64,000 nucleotides of DNA, from NCBI GenBank assembly GCA_964544955.1, contig CAZJEB010000008.1:1-64000 (forward strand), written 5' to 3'. Position 1 is the first letter of the stretch; every line of letters begins with the position of its first letter. Made by a program: the position numbers and the translations under genes. This DNA comes from JAAZPT01 sp964544955 (lineage in GTDB: Bacteria > Bacillota > Clostridia > Christensenellales > Aristaeellaceae). Below are positions 8,800 through 16,077 of this stretch, piece by piece. The notes beneath the pieces were generated by a model. That model was not told where the DNA came from. It ran no database searches and was given only the letters and a program-made list of their open reading frames with translations.

Positions 8800-8862
8800 A
8801 TGTTATATGCTATTAATAACCGAATGTATATGCATGAGGAGTTTCCACATGCCTTATTTTAG
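8800..8862 (+). CDS. Putative 20-residue leader peptide upstream of metY-metA
   Basis: An ATG preceded by AGGTGG at good spacing opens a 20-codon frame encoding MLYAINNRMYMHEEFPHALF, followed by TAG. Three of its first eleven residues are Met, and the next gene pair makes methionine. An intrinsic terminator lies 25 bases further on, before metY. Codons 11-14 (8832-8841) can pair with the 5' half of the terminator stem (8890-8900; ten pairs with one bulged C), which would be an antiterminator. I infer a ribosome-dependent attenuator. The simple stalling model does not predict the direction well, because a ribosome on Met9/Met11 would cover the antiterminator strand. Confidence 0.4.
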   Translation: MLYAINNRMYMHEEFPHALF

Positions 8863-8886
8863 TACTATTTATTATTGTAAAGGTTG

Positions 8887-8925
8887 AAGCTCTTCCATGC
8901 CTAGGCAAAGGAGGAGCTTTTTTAT
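8887..8925 (+). terminator. Leader terminator (candidate attenuator) before metY
   Basis: A 10-bp stem (8887-8896 with 8910-8919, one G-U pair) is followed by TTTTTT. The loop contains the palindrome TGCCTAGGCA. It lies upstream of metY's Shine-Dalgarno sequence (AAAGGAGA), so it would end transcription before the structural genes unless it is disrupted. No SAM riboswitch or T-box consensus is recognisable in the short leader. Confidence 0.65.
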
Positions 8926-8940
8926 TAGAAAGGAGAACTT

Positions 8941-10218
8941 ATGAGCAATAAAAAAGGTTTTGAAACATTACAATTACATGGTGGTGAATATGTTGACCCC
9001 ATTTATGGTGCTGCAACTGTACCAATTTACCAAACCACATCCTACATATACCCTAGTGCTGAGCATGCTGCATCGGTATTTTTAAGGGAAGCCCCTGGTT
9101 ATGTTTACACAAGGATAGATAACCCAACTGTTGATGTTTTAGAAAAGCGCCTTGCCTCATTAGAGGGTGGTAAAGCAAGTGTTGCTTTTTCATCAGGTAT
9201 GGCAGCAATAGCCGCAACAGTTAATGCCCTATGTTGCCCTGGGGATGAAATTATATCCGCATCAAGCATATACGGTGGAACATATACATTGTTTTCAGCA
9301 AGGTTGCCCCAATGTAATGGCATAAGCTGCCATTTTGTTGACCCTGATGATTTTGAAAGCATAGAAAAACATATAAACGATAAAACAAAGTTTATATACA
9401 TAGAGGTTTTGGGTAACCCTAACATAAACATACCCGACTTTGATAAAATAGCTAAAATTGCCAAGAAACATGGTTTACCTTTAATATGTGATAACACATT
9501 TAGTACCCCCTATTTAGCCCAACTTAAAGACTATGGTGTTGATATAATTGTAACAAGCTTAACAAAGTATTGTGGTGGGCATGGTACATCAATAGGTGGT
9601 GCCGTAATAGATTTAGGTACATTTGATTGGAATAACGATAGGTTTAAAGGATTTATAGAGCCTGATGCCTCTAACCATGGTTTAGTTTATTCAAAGCTTG
9701 ATGCTCCATTAGCTAGTAAGTTAAGGGCGCAAGTACTAAGGGATATGGGCGCTTGTATAAGCCCCTTTAATGCTTTTTTAATTATGCAAGGTATAGAAAC
9801 CCTTAGCCTAAGAATGGAAAGGCATTGTGATAACACCATTAAAGTTGCTGAGTTCCTTGAAAGCCACCCTAATGTAGCATGGGTAAATTACCCTGCATTA
9901 AAAAGCAATAAGTACCACGAACGCGCTTGCAAGTATTTACCTAAAGGCGTAGGCGCAATATTATCCTTTGGTGTTAAAGGTGGTATAGAGGCAGGAAGAA
10001 AGTTTATAAACGCCCTTGAGCTATTTTCATTATTAGCTAATGTGGCAGATGCAAAATCCCTTGTTATACACCCTGCATCAACAACCCATGGGCAATTAAA
10101 TGAAGAAGAATTAAAAAGCGCTGGCGTACCACCGGAAATGATAAGGCTATCCGTTGGCCTTGAAACAATAGATGATATTATAAGCGATTTAAACCAAGCA
10201 TTAAATAATATAAATTAG
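8941..10218 (+). CDS. metY: O-acetylhomoserine sulfhydrylase (aminocarboxypropyltransferase)
   Basis: A 425-residue PLP enzyme of the Cys/Met-metabolism family. The schiff-base lysine is K209 in TSLTKYCGGHG, PLP-binding phrases are SSGMAAI (about 84-90) and DNTFSTPYL (184-192), and YTRIDNPT (57-64) belongs to the active-site loop. Its length (about 425, against about 380-400 for MetB/MetC), the QLHGG start and the long C-terminal domain fit the MetY subgroup, which makes homocysteine from O-acetylhomoserine and sulfide. metA follows after 10 bp, in the same transcription unit behind the leader terminator. Confidence 0.93.
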   Translation: MSNKKGFETLQLHGGEYVDPIYGAATVPIYQTTSYIYPSAEHAASVFLREAPGYVYTRIDNPTVDVLEKRLASLEGGKASVAFSSGMAAIAATVNALCCPGDEIISASSIYGGTYTLFSARLPQCNGISCHFVDPDDFESIEKHINDKTKFIYIEVLGNPNINIPDFDKIAKIAKKHGLPLICDNTFSTPYLAQLKDYGVDIIVTSLTKYCGGHGTSIGGAVIDLGTFDWNNDRFKGFIEPDASNHGLVYSKLDAPLASKLRAQVLRDMGACISPFNAFLIMQGIETLSLRMERHCDNTIKVAEFLESHPNVAWVNYPALKSNKYHERACKYLPKGVGAILSFGVKGGIEAGRKFINALELFSLLANVADAKSLVIHPASTTHGQLNEEELKSAGVPPEMIRLSVGLETIDDIISDLNQALNNIN

Positions 10219-10228
10219 TGAGGTAATT

Positions 10229-11155
10229 ATGCCCGTAAAAATACCAAATGCCCTACCTGCAACAAAGGTACTTACAGAAGAGAATATATTTGTAATGACA
10301 GAGCAAAGATCGGCACAGCAGGACATACGCCCCCTTCAAATTGCAATACTAAACCTTATGCCCACAAAAGTACAAACTGAGATACAGCTATTGCGACTTA
10401 TAGGAAATACTCCTTTGCAAATTGAAGTAACCCTTTTACATACAGCAAGCTATAAGCCACAAAACGTTGATGATGAACATTTATTTAGCTTTTACCGTAC
10501 ATTTGAAGATGTACAGGATGAGTATTTTGATGGGGTTATAATAACAGGCGCCCCTGTTGAAATGTTAGATTTTAAAGATGTTAGATATTGGAAAGAGCTT
10601 GAAAGCATTATGGCATGGGCTGATAAGCGTTCCTTTTCAACCCTATACATATGTTGGGCAGCCCAAGCAGGCTTGTTTTACCATTATGGCATAGATAAAT
10701 CACCCTTGAACAAAAAACTTTTTGGAGTGTTTGAATTTAAAGTAAGAGATAACAGGCATAAGCTAATGCGTGGCTTTGACGACTATTTTTGGATACCAGG
10801 TAGTAGGCATAGCCGAGTAAACGAAGAAGATGTTTTTAATTGTGAGGACTTAGAAGTTCTTGCCCTATCCGACGAGGCTGGAATTGGTTTAATAGCAAGC
10901 CAAGACGGCCGTAGAATATTTGCCACAGGCCATAGCGAATATGATGCTAATACCCTTGCCCTTGAATATTACAGGGATGTAAATAAGGGAATGGATATTG
11001 ATGTGCCAAAACATTATTTTAGAGATGATAACCCAAATAATGAAATTATTGTTAGATGGAGAAGTTCTGCAAACTTATTGTTCAGTAACTGGCTAAACTA
11101 CTTTGTATACCAAGAAACACCCTTTGATATTAAGAATATTGGTGGCAATAGGTAA
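10229..11155 (+). CDS. metA: Homoserine O-acetyltransferase (MetA type)
   Basis: Acylates homoserine, the first committed step to methionine. The 308-residue protein carries the MetA signature NLMPTK, the nucleophile C142 in YICWAAQAG and the H-x-E pair in ATGHSEYD. Residue 111 is Glu (GAPVEMLDF). In this family Glu111 has been reported to favour acetyl-CoA and Gly111 succinyl-CoA, so despite the old name 'succinyltransferase' this enzyme should make O-acetylhomoserine, the substrate of the adjacent MetY. The Shine-Dalgarno (GAGG) lies between the two genes. Confidence 0.93.
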   Translation: MPVKIPNALPATKVLTEENIFVMTEQRSAQQDIRPLQIAILNLMPTKVQTEIQLLRLIGNTPLQIEVTLLHTASYKPQNVDDEHLFSFYRTFEDVQDEYFDGVIITGAPVEMLDFKDVRYWKELESIMAWADKRSFSTLYICWAAQAGLFYHYGIDKSPLNKKLFGVFEFKVRDNRHKLMRGFDDYFWIPGSRHSRVNEEDVFNCEDLEVLALSDEAGIGLIASQDGRRIFATGHSEYDANTLALEYYRDVNKGMDIDVPKHYFRDDNPNNEIIVRWRSSANLLFSNWLNYFVYQETPFDIKNIGGNR

Positions 11156-11184
11156 TTGTTATTTTATGCGTAATTTGCTATTAT
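11156..11184 (+). promoter_or_regulatory. Probable promoter of the exonuclease III gene
   Basis: TTGTTA, a 17-base spacer and TATTAT in the 58-bp gap after metA. The -10 can shift to an overlapping TATAAA. No terminator stands between metA and this promoter, so read-through from metA is also possible. Confidence 0.5.
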
Positions 11185-11213
11185 AAATGTATCAAAGGAA
11201 AGGAAATTGATAT

Positions 11214-11960
11214 ATGAAGTTAATATCATGGAATGTAAACGGATTTAGAGCCATATTAAAAAAAGGCTTTGAGGATATTTTTAAGGATTTTGATGCAGAC
11301 ATGTTTTGCATACAGGAAAGTAAAATGCAAGAAGGTCAAGCAGATTTTAGCCCTGAAGGTTATCATGCCTTTTATAACTATGCAGAAAAAAAAGGCTATA
11401 GTGGAACTATAATATACACAAAAAAAGAACCCCTTAGGGTTATGTATGAAATGGATGATGTGGACACTAAGGAAGGGCGTGTTATAACCTTAGAATTTGA
11501 TGATTTTTACCTTGTTAACGCCTATGTACCTAATGCACAACCTGGATTGGCAAGAATTGATTTTAGGGAAGAATTTGAAGATAATATGCGTAACTATTTG
11601 ATGAAGCTAGACCAACATAAGCCTGTTGTGTATTGTGGCGATTTAAACGTTGCCCACAACCCAATAGACCTTAAAAACGATAAGGCAAATGAAGGTCAAC
11701 CTGGCTATTCAATACAAGAGCGCAACAAAATGACCGCATTGCTAAATAGCAACTTTGTTGATACATTTAGATATTTTTACCCTGATAAAGAGCAATACAC
11801 TTGGTGGAGCTATAGGGGTGGCGCAAGAACAAGGAACGTTGGTTGGAGAATTGACTATTTTGTAACATCTGCTAGTTTTATGGATAGAGTAAAGGATAGT
11901 ATAATATACGACCAAGTATTAGGTAGTGACCACTGCCCCGTTGGTTTAATAATTGAATAA
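11214..11960 (+). CDS. exoA: Exodeoxyribonuclease III / AP endonuclease
   Basis: A 248-residue member of the EEP (exonuclease-endonuclease-phosphatase) fold, family 1 AP endonuclease. Seen: KLISWNVNGFRAILKKGF at the start (metal-binding Asn), IQESKMQ with the catalytic Glu, YCGDLNVAHNPIDL with the catalytic Asp/Asn, WWSYRGGARTRNVGWRIDYF and the terminal GSDHCPVGL with the catalytic Asp-His. It repairs abasic sites in DNA. The length is normal. GAAAGG lies just upstream of the ATG. A shared terminator follows. Confidence 0.95.
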   Translation: MKLISWNVNGFRAILKKGFEDIFKDFDADMFCIQESKMQEGQADFSPEGYHAFYNYAEKKGYSGTIIYTKKEPLRVMYEMDDVDTKEGRVITLEFDDFYLVNAYVPNAQPGLARIDFREEFEDNMRNYLMKLDQHKPVVYCGDLNVAHNPIDLKNDKANEGQPGYSIQERNKMTALLNSNFVDTFRYFYPDKEQYTWWSYRGGARTRNVGWRIDYFVTSASFMDRVKDSIIYDQVLGSDHCPVGLIIE

Positions 11961-11961
11961 A

Positions 11962-11987
11962 AAAATACAGCCTTAAGGCTGTATTTT
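11962..11987. terminator. Bidirectional terminator between exoA and the sirtuin gene
   Basis: An 11-bp perfect stem (AAAATACAGCC/GGCTGTATTTT) with a TTAA loop and A/T tracts on both sides. It serves both convergent genes and overlaps the sirtuin stop codon by two bases. Confidence 0.85.
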
Positions 11988-12729
11988 AAATTTGAGAAAA
12001 CACTTTTGCTAAATCATCATATATAGCTAAATCCACATGGGCATCTATTGCTGTAGGTTCATTATTTATAACTACAAGGTGTTCCCCTCTAAAGAATTTT
12101 ACATAACCTGCTGCAGGATATACTACAAGGGATGTGCCGCCTACAATAAGCATATCCGCATTATAAATTGCTTTAATACTTTCCTCAATAGTATTATTAT
12201 CAAGAGGTTCACCAAACAGTACAACACTAGGACGAATTACTCCCCCACAGTGGCAGTAGGGCACACCTTGTGAATTATCTACATACTCCTTATTAAAGTA
12301 GCTATTACAATTTTTACAATAATTATTATAAACAGAGCCATGTAATTCAAGAACCCTTTTACTACCTGCCATTTGATGTAAGCCATCTATATTTTGTGTA
12401 ATAACTGCTTTTAATTTACCTTCGGCCTCAAGATCTGCCAAGCGTTTATGCACTATATTTGGTTGGTAGCTATCGCGCATATTATTATGGTAATAATCAT
12501 AGTATATAGAAGGATCCTTATCAAAAAACTTTTTACTTAATATATCTTCAAGAGGATAGTCATATTTTTGTTTATACCTACCATTTGCACCCCTATAATC
12601 AGGTATGCCACTGGCGGTTGAAACACCTGCCCCACCCATAAAAACTATGTTTTTGGATTCATCAACCCATGTTTTTAATAGCTTAATTTTAGCCTCATTA
12701 CTAAGGCTTTGTGTACCACTGCTATTCAT
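11986..12729 (-). CDS. cobB: NAD-dependent protein deacylase (sirtuin)
   Basis: A 247-residue Sir2-family enzyme that removes acyl groups from lysines using NAD+. Motifs: GGAGVSTASGIPDYR (NAD binding, 32-46), TQNIDGLH (111-118), the catalytic H130 in LELHGS, a zinc site C138-x2-C141-x17-C159-x-C161, IRPSVVLFGE and GTSLVVYPA. It is the usual short bacterial form. It may regulate acetyl-CoA-linked enzymes, but no partner gene (such as an acetyltransferase or acetyl-CoA synthetase) is adjacent. It has its own extended -10 upstream. Confidence 0.93.
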   Translation of the reverse strand: MNSSGTQSLSNEAKIKLLKTWVDESKNIVFMGGAGVSTASGIPDYRGANGRYKQKYDYPLEDILSKKFFDKDPSIYYDYYHNNMRDSYQPNIVHKRLADLEAEGKLKAVITQNIDGLHQMAGSKRVLELHGSVYNNYCKNCNSYFNKEYVDNSQGVPYCHCGGVIRPSVVLFGEPLDNNTIEESIKAIYNADMLIVGGTSLVVYPAAGYVKFFRGEHLVVINNEPTAIDAHVDLAIYDDLAKVFSQI

Positions 12730-12763
12730 TTTTTCACTCCGTTTGTATAAATTACTATAATTA

Positions 12764-12772
12764 ATTATAACA
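12764..12772 (-). promoter_or_regulatory. Extended -10 promoter element of the sirtuin gene
   Basis: The minus strand reads TGTTATAAT, a perfect -10 with TGn. The -35 region is poor. It lies between the rplQ terminator and the gene. Confidence 0.5.
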
Positions 12773-12814
12773 TATTTTATGCCTTTTTGGTAGTATACGT
12801 ATATATTTTGACAT

Positions 12815-12844
12815 AAAAAAAGGTCGGATAACCGACCTTTTTTA
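12815..12844 (-). terminator. Terminator of the rpsM-rplQ operon
   Basis: A strong hairpin (AGGTCGG/CCGACCT extended by A/T pairs to 13 bp) with an ATAA loop and a T tract on the minus strand, just after the rplQ stop. Confidence 0.88.
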
Positions 12845-12849
12845 TATAA

Positions 12850-13362
12850 TTATAAAATTTGTAACAATACCATTTCAGCAGCATCGCCACGGCGTGGACC
12901 CATTTTGATTATACGGGTATAGCCGCCTGCACAGCCCTTTTCTTCGTTACGTTTTGCGAACTTAGGTGCATATTCACGGAAAACTTTTTCAACAACTGGA
13001 TGTTTATTATCCTTTGTGCGTTCAATAAAGTCGTCCTTATCTTCATCTTTGTTCTGTGTAGCTTGTAAGTCATAAAGGTAAGCCATAAGCCTTCTTCTAA
13101 CTGCAAGTTTTTCAGCTGTATCATTTTGAACGGTAATAGTTGTTAGCTGGCCCTTGTCGTTATGAAACTCTTTTGTAGCTTCCACGCTTTGGTCATAAAC
13201 GCCCATTGCTAATGTGATAAGCTGTTCAGCTATGGAGCGTACTTCCTTTGCACGTGTAAGTGTGGTTTCAATTTGACCATACCAAATAAGGTTAGTTACT
13301 TGGTTACGCAACAAAGCTTTACGCTGTGAAGCTGTACGGCCCAACTTACGTTGATTTGCCAT
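12850..13362 (-). CDS. rplQ: Large-subunit ribosomal protein bL17, long form
   Basis: Recognised by RKLGRTASQRKALLRN at the start, ETTLTRAKEVRS and the terminal GGYTRIIKMGPRRGDAAEM. At 170 residues it is longer than the 112-130 usual in Bacillus. The extra length is an internal insert (about residues 55-85 and 98-120, charged and polar) between the two conserved ends. Similar inserts exist in other Clostridia, so this is not a sign of damage. It is last in the operon, 25 bp after rpoA. Confidence 0.95.
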   Translation of the reverse strand: MANQRKLGRTASQRKALLRNQVTNLIWYGQIETTLTRAKEVRSIAEQLITLAMGVYDQSVEATKEFHNDKGQLTTITVQNDTAEKLAVRRRLMAYLYDLQATQNKDEDKDDFIERTKDNKHPVVEKVFREYAPKFAKRNEEKGCAGGYTRIIKMGPRRGDAAEMVLLQIL

Positions 13363-13387
13363 TGGTGTTTCCTCCTTCTGTTAGGGA

Positions 13388-14347
13388 TTATTCTTCATCT
13401 GTGCGTAAGCCTAAACCGAGGGCTTCAAGCTTTTGTTCAACTTCTTCCAAGCTCTTTCGGCCAAGGTTACGAACCTTCATCATATCTTCAATATTGCGTT
13501 GTACAAGCTCTGCTACTGTATTTATGCCAGCACGTTTCAAACAGTTATATGCCCTAACGCTAAGGTCCATTTCTTCTATGGTCATTTCAAGAGCTTTATC
13601 CTTTTCATCCTCTTGTTGGCCATTGAAAGTAATTGGAACTGTTTGTTCGGTTAAGCCTACAAACATTTGCAGGTGTTCAACTAAAATTTTTGCTGCAACG
13701 CTAATTGCTTCATCTGGGTGGATGCTGCCATCGCTCCAAAGCTCTAATGTTAAGGAGTCATAGTCGGTCATTTGGCCAACACGAGTATCTGTAACATCAT
13801 ATTTAACTTTGGTTATTGGTGTATAAAGTGAATCCACTGGAATATCACCAATTGCTAGTGCGCTATCCTTATTTTTATCAGATAAAACGTAGCCACGACC
13901 CTTTGCAAAGTTTATTGACATTGAAAGGTGTGCGCCTTCATTAAGTGTTGCTATTAATTGGTTTGGTTTAACCATTTCAATTTCTTCATCAACTATAATA
14001 TCCCCAGTTGTAACTGTGCAGGGACCTTTAGCTTCGATGCGAACTGTTTTAGGTTGATCTGTGTGCATTTTTACTGAAATCTTTTTAACGTTTAATATAA
14101 TTTCAGATACATCTTCCTTAACGCCAGGAACTGTGCTGAACTCGTGTGATACACCATCAATATGTATGCTTGTTGCAGCAGCACCGGGTAGGGAGCTGAG
14201 AAGTACACGACGAAGTGCATTGCCTAAGGTGTTACCAAAGCCACGTTCCAAAGGTTCTACTACATACTTGCCATAGCTTGCATCCGCATTAATGCCAACA
14301 CATTCTATTTTGGCTTTTTCTATTTCGATCATTACAAAACCCTCCAA
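13388..14347 (-). CDS. rpoA: RNA polymerase alpha subunit
   Basis: 319 residues. The N-terminal dimerisation domain shows LERGFGNTLGNALRRVLLSSLPGAA, and the C-terminal domain (from about 245) shows EMDLSVRAYNCLKRAGINTVAEL and RNLGRKSLEEVEQKL, which contact UP elements and activators. Length and domain order are standard. It lies between rpsD and rplQ, the order found throughout Firmicutes. Confidence 0.98.
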   Translation of the reverse strand: MEGFVMIEIEKAKIECVGINADASYGKYVVEPLERGFGNTLGNALRRVLLSSLPGAAATSIHIDGVSHEFSTVPGVKEDVSEIILNVKKISVKMHTDQPKTVRIEAKGPCTVTTGDIIVDEEIEMVKPNQLIATLNEGAHLSMSINFAKGRGYVLSDKNKDSALAIGDIPVDSLYTPITKVKYDVTDTRVGQMTDYDSLTLELWSDGSIHPDEAISVAAKILVEHLQMFVGLTEQTVPITFNGQQEDEKDKALEMTIEEMDLSVRAYNCLKRAGINTVAELVQRNIEDMMKVRNLGRKSLEEVEQKLEALGLGLRTDEE

Positions 14348-14380
14348 TCATTGTTATTAAATGAGGGAACTTGTTGTTGA

Positions 14381-14980
14381 CTAACGGCTGTAGAATTCAA
14401 CGATCATGTTCTCCTGCAACTCTAAATCGATATCTTCCCTGCTTGGTAATGTTGTTACAACACCACTTAGCTCTTCTTGGTTCATGCTAAGCCACTTTGG
14501 AACAACTGTTTTAACGCCTTCTGCGCGAAGTTCCTTAAAGAAAGGAATATCCTTGCTTTTGCTGCTAATTGAAACAACATCGTTTAGTTTAACAGAATAA
14601 CTTGGTATATTAACCCTTTTACCGTTAACCAATACATGACCATGGTTAACTATTTGGCGAGCGTGGCGGCGTGTGCTACCAAAGCCCAGCCTGTAGATAA
14701 CGTTATCCAAGCGCTCTTCACAAAGCAGTAAAATGTTTTCCGCTGTGTTGCCTTTTAATTTACGTGCACGCTCATATAGTAAACGGAATTGTTTTTCCAT
14801 TATGCCATATACAAAACGTACTTTTTGTTTTTCTTTTAATTGCAAACCATATTCGCTTACTTTTTTACGAGCATCGCCACCTGGGTTGCGTGTTGATTTT
14901 TTATTTGAATAGCCCATAGTTGCAGGAGATATTCCCAATGACCTGCAGGTTTTAGCTATTGCGTCACGATTCCTTGCCAT
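14381..14980 (-). CDS. rpsD: Small-subunit ribosomal protein uS4
   Basis: 199 residues with the S4 RNA-binding domain (LDNVIYRLGFGSTRRHARQIVNHGHVLVNGKRV) and the YGLQLKEKQKVRFVYGIMEKQF region. The N-terminal zinc-finger cysteines of some S4 proteins are absent (a C- form; only one Cys, in KTCRSLG). In Bacillus rpsD is separate and autoregulated, but here it sits inside the rpsM-rplQ operon, as in many Clostridia. An AAAGGAGA lies upstream of the ATG. Confidence 0.97.
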   Translation of the reverse strand: MARNRDAIAKTCRSLGISPATMGYSNKKSTRNPGGDARKKVSEYGLQLKEKQKVRFVYGIMEKQFRLLYERARKLKGNTAENILLLCEERLDNVIYRLGFGSTRRHARQIVNHGHVLVNGKRVNIPSYSVKLNDVVSISSKSKDIPFFKELRAEGVKTVVPKWLSMNQEELSGVVTTLPSREDIDLELQENMIVEFYSR

Positions 14981-14995
14981 TTTGAATCTCCTTTC

Positions 14996-15397
14996 TTAAA
15001 CTCTTCTGCGTTTTGGAGGACGGCAACCATTATGGGGAATGGGTGTAACGTCCTTTATCATATTTACATCTAAGCCGGCTGTTTGAAGTGCCCTTATAGC
15101 AGCTTCACGGCCAGAGCCGGGGCCTTTTACATATACTTCTACAGTTTTTAAACCAAATTCCATAGCTGCTTTAGCTGCGGTTTCAGCTGCCATTTGAGCA
15201 GCGAAAGGTGTGGATTTTTTGCTTCCACGGAAACCTAAACCACCAGCACTTGCCCATGAAAGAGCATTACCGTTGGTATCGCTAAGTGTAACTATAGTAT
15301 TGTTAAATGAAGAATGAATATGCGCTGCGCCGCGTTCTACTAATTTTTTATCACGGCGTTTACGCGCAGTCTTCTTTATTTGTTTTTTGGGTGCCAT
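14996..15397 (-). CDS. rpsK: Small-subunit ribosomal protein uS11
   Basis: 133 residues of normal length. Signature phrases: GAAHIHSSFNNTIVTLSDTNGNALSWASAGGLGFRG and the C-terminal GPGSGREAAIRALQ...VTPIPHNGCRPPKRRRV. The basic N-terminal tail (KKQIKKTARKRRDKK) binds 16S rRNA. It is second in the operon, 41 bp after rpsM. Confidence 0.98.
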   Translation of the reverse strand: MAPKKQIKKTARKRRDKKLVERGAAHIHSSFNNTIVTLSDTNGNALSWASAGGLGFRGSKKSTPFAAQMAAETAAKAAMEFGLKTVEVYVKGPGSGREAAIRALQTAGLDVNMIKDVTPIPHNGCRPPKRRRV

Positions 15398-15438
15398 TAT
15401 TTCCCTCCGTGCGTAATCGCATTAATTGTTATAGTAAA

Positions 15439-15816
15439 TTATTTAGTTGCCTTTTTCTTGCCGGCAATTGTGCGTTTAGGACCCTTACGGGTTCTAGCGT
15501 TTTGTTTTGTATTTTGCCCACGCACTGGTAAGCCACGACGATGACGAACACCGCGGTAGCATCCGATTTCTACCAAACGTTTAATGTTAAGCGATACTTC
15601 ACGGCGAAGGTCACCTTCAACCTTTACATGATGCTCAATATAATCACGCAATGCGCCAACTTCTTGTTCGGTTAAATCTTTAATACGCGTATCAGGGCTA
15701 ATTTCAGTAGCTGCAAGAATTGTTTTTGCTGTTGCAGGACCGATGCCGAATATGTAGGTTAAACCTACTTCAACGCGCTTTTCTCTGGGCAGGTCAACAC
15801 CCGCTATACGTGCCAT
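15439..15816 (-). CDS. rpsM: Small-subunit ribosomal protein uS13
   Basis: I choose the ATG giving MARIAGVDLPREKRVEVGLTY (125 residues), because GGAGG lies 12 bases before it and all S13 proteins start this way. An upstream in-frame ATG at 15852 would add 12 non-homologous residues. Family marks: YIFGIGPATAKTILAAT, the helix-two-turn-helix, and the basic C-terminus GLPVRGQNTKQNARTRKGPKRTIAGKKK. It is first in an operon with its own promoter; infA and rpmJ, usually found just upstream, are not here. Confidence 0.97.
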   Translation of the reverse strand: MARIAGVDLPREKRVEVGLTYIFGIGPATAKTILAATEISPDTRIKDLTEQEVGALRDYIEHHVKVEGDLRREVSLNIKRLVEIGCYRGVRHRRGLPVRGQNTKQNARTRKGPKRTIAGKKKATK

Positions 15817-15951
15817 GTGTGTCAAACACCTCCATATTTTATGGCGAGCCATAAGGCTCTAGTAAACTTGGAAAAATCTATAGGAAAAAGCAATTGGTCA
15901 CATGGTTTGTACTCCACGTGCAGCCGCCCAACCACTTAACCGACGACAATC
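15817..15951 (-). promoter_or_regulatory. 5' leader of the rpsM operon with a hairpin before the Shine-Dalgarno
   Basis: A leader of about 135 bases runs from the promoter to rpsM. It contains a hairpin AGAGCC-TTAT-GGCTC(G) at 15844-15860, ending some 15 bases before the GGAGG, and further GC-rich segments. Such leaders often bind a ribosomal protein for feedback control (uS4 in several bacteria). The binding here is inference; I could not match a known leader family. Confidence 0.4.
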
Positions 15952-15957
15952 TTTTAG

Positions 15958-15986
15958 AGTATAACATAAAAGATGTTTTTAGTAAA
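15958..15986 (-). promoter_or_regulatory. Promoter of the rpsM-rplQ operon
   Basis: On the minus strand TTTACT, a 17-base spacer and TATACT, with a TGn extension just before the -10. This shows that the five-gene operon is transcribed on its own and not from the S10/spc operon promoter. Confidence 0.75.
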
Positions 15987-16038
15987 TACATTTTAAAATA
16001 TTTTTTAAATTTAATATTTTTTATTTTAGTGGATAAAA

Positions 16039-16063
16039 AACCACTCTGTTAAACAGAGTGGTT
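16039..16063 (-). terminator. Terminator of the hydrogenase operon
   Basis: A 12-bp perfect stem (AACCACTCTGTT/AACAGAGTGGTT) with a 1-base centre, so a short loop formed by the terminal pairs, followed on the minus strand by TTTTTT. It lies 15 bp after the hydA stop. Confidence 0.88.
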
Positions 16064-16077
16064 AAAATGGTTAAAAA

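Noticed and set aside
8600..8940. SAM riboswitch or T-box upstream of metY or alaS
   Set aside because: The leaders are too short, and neither the T-box sequence nor the SAM-I core is present. Only a leader frame, a terminator and simple hairpins are seen.
12850..13362. Frameshift or fusion as the cause of the long L17
   Set aside because: Both conserved ends are in one frame and the insert is also known from other Clostridia, so it is a normal long form.
15817..15852. Longer rpsM start at 15852
   Set aside because: It adds 12 residues unlike any S13, and its ATG lies in the leader hairpin without a ribosome binding site.
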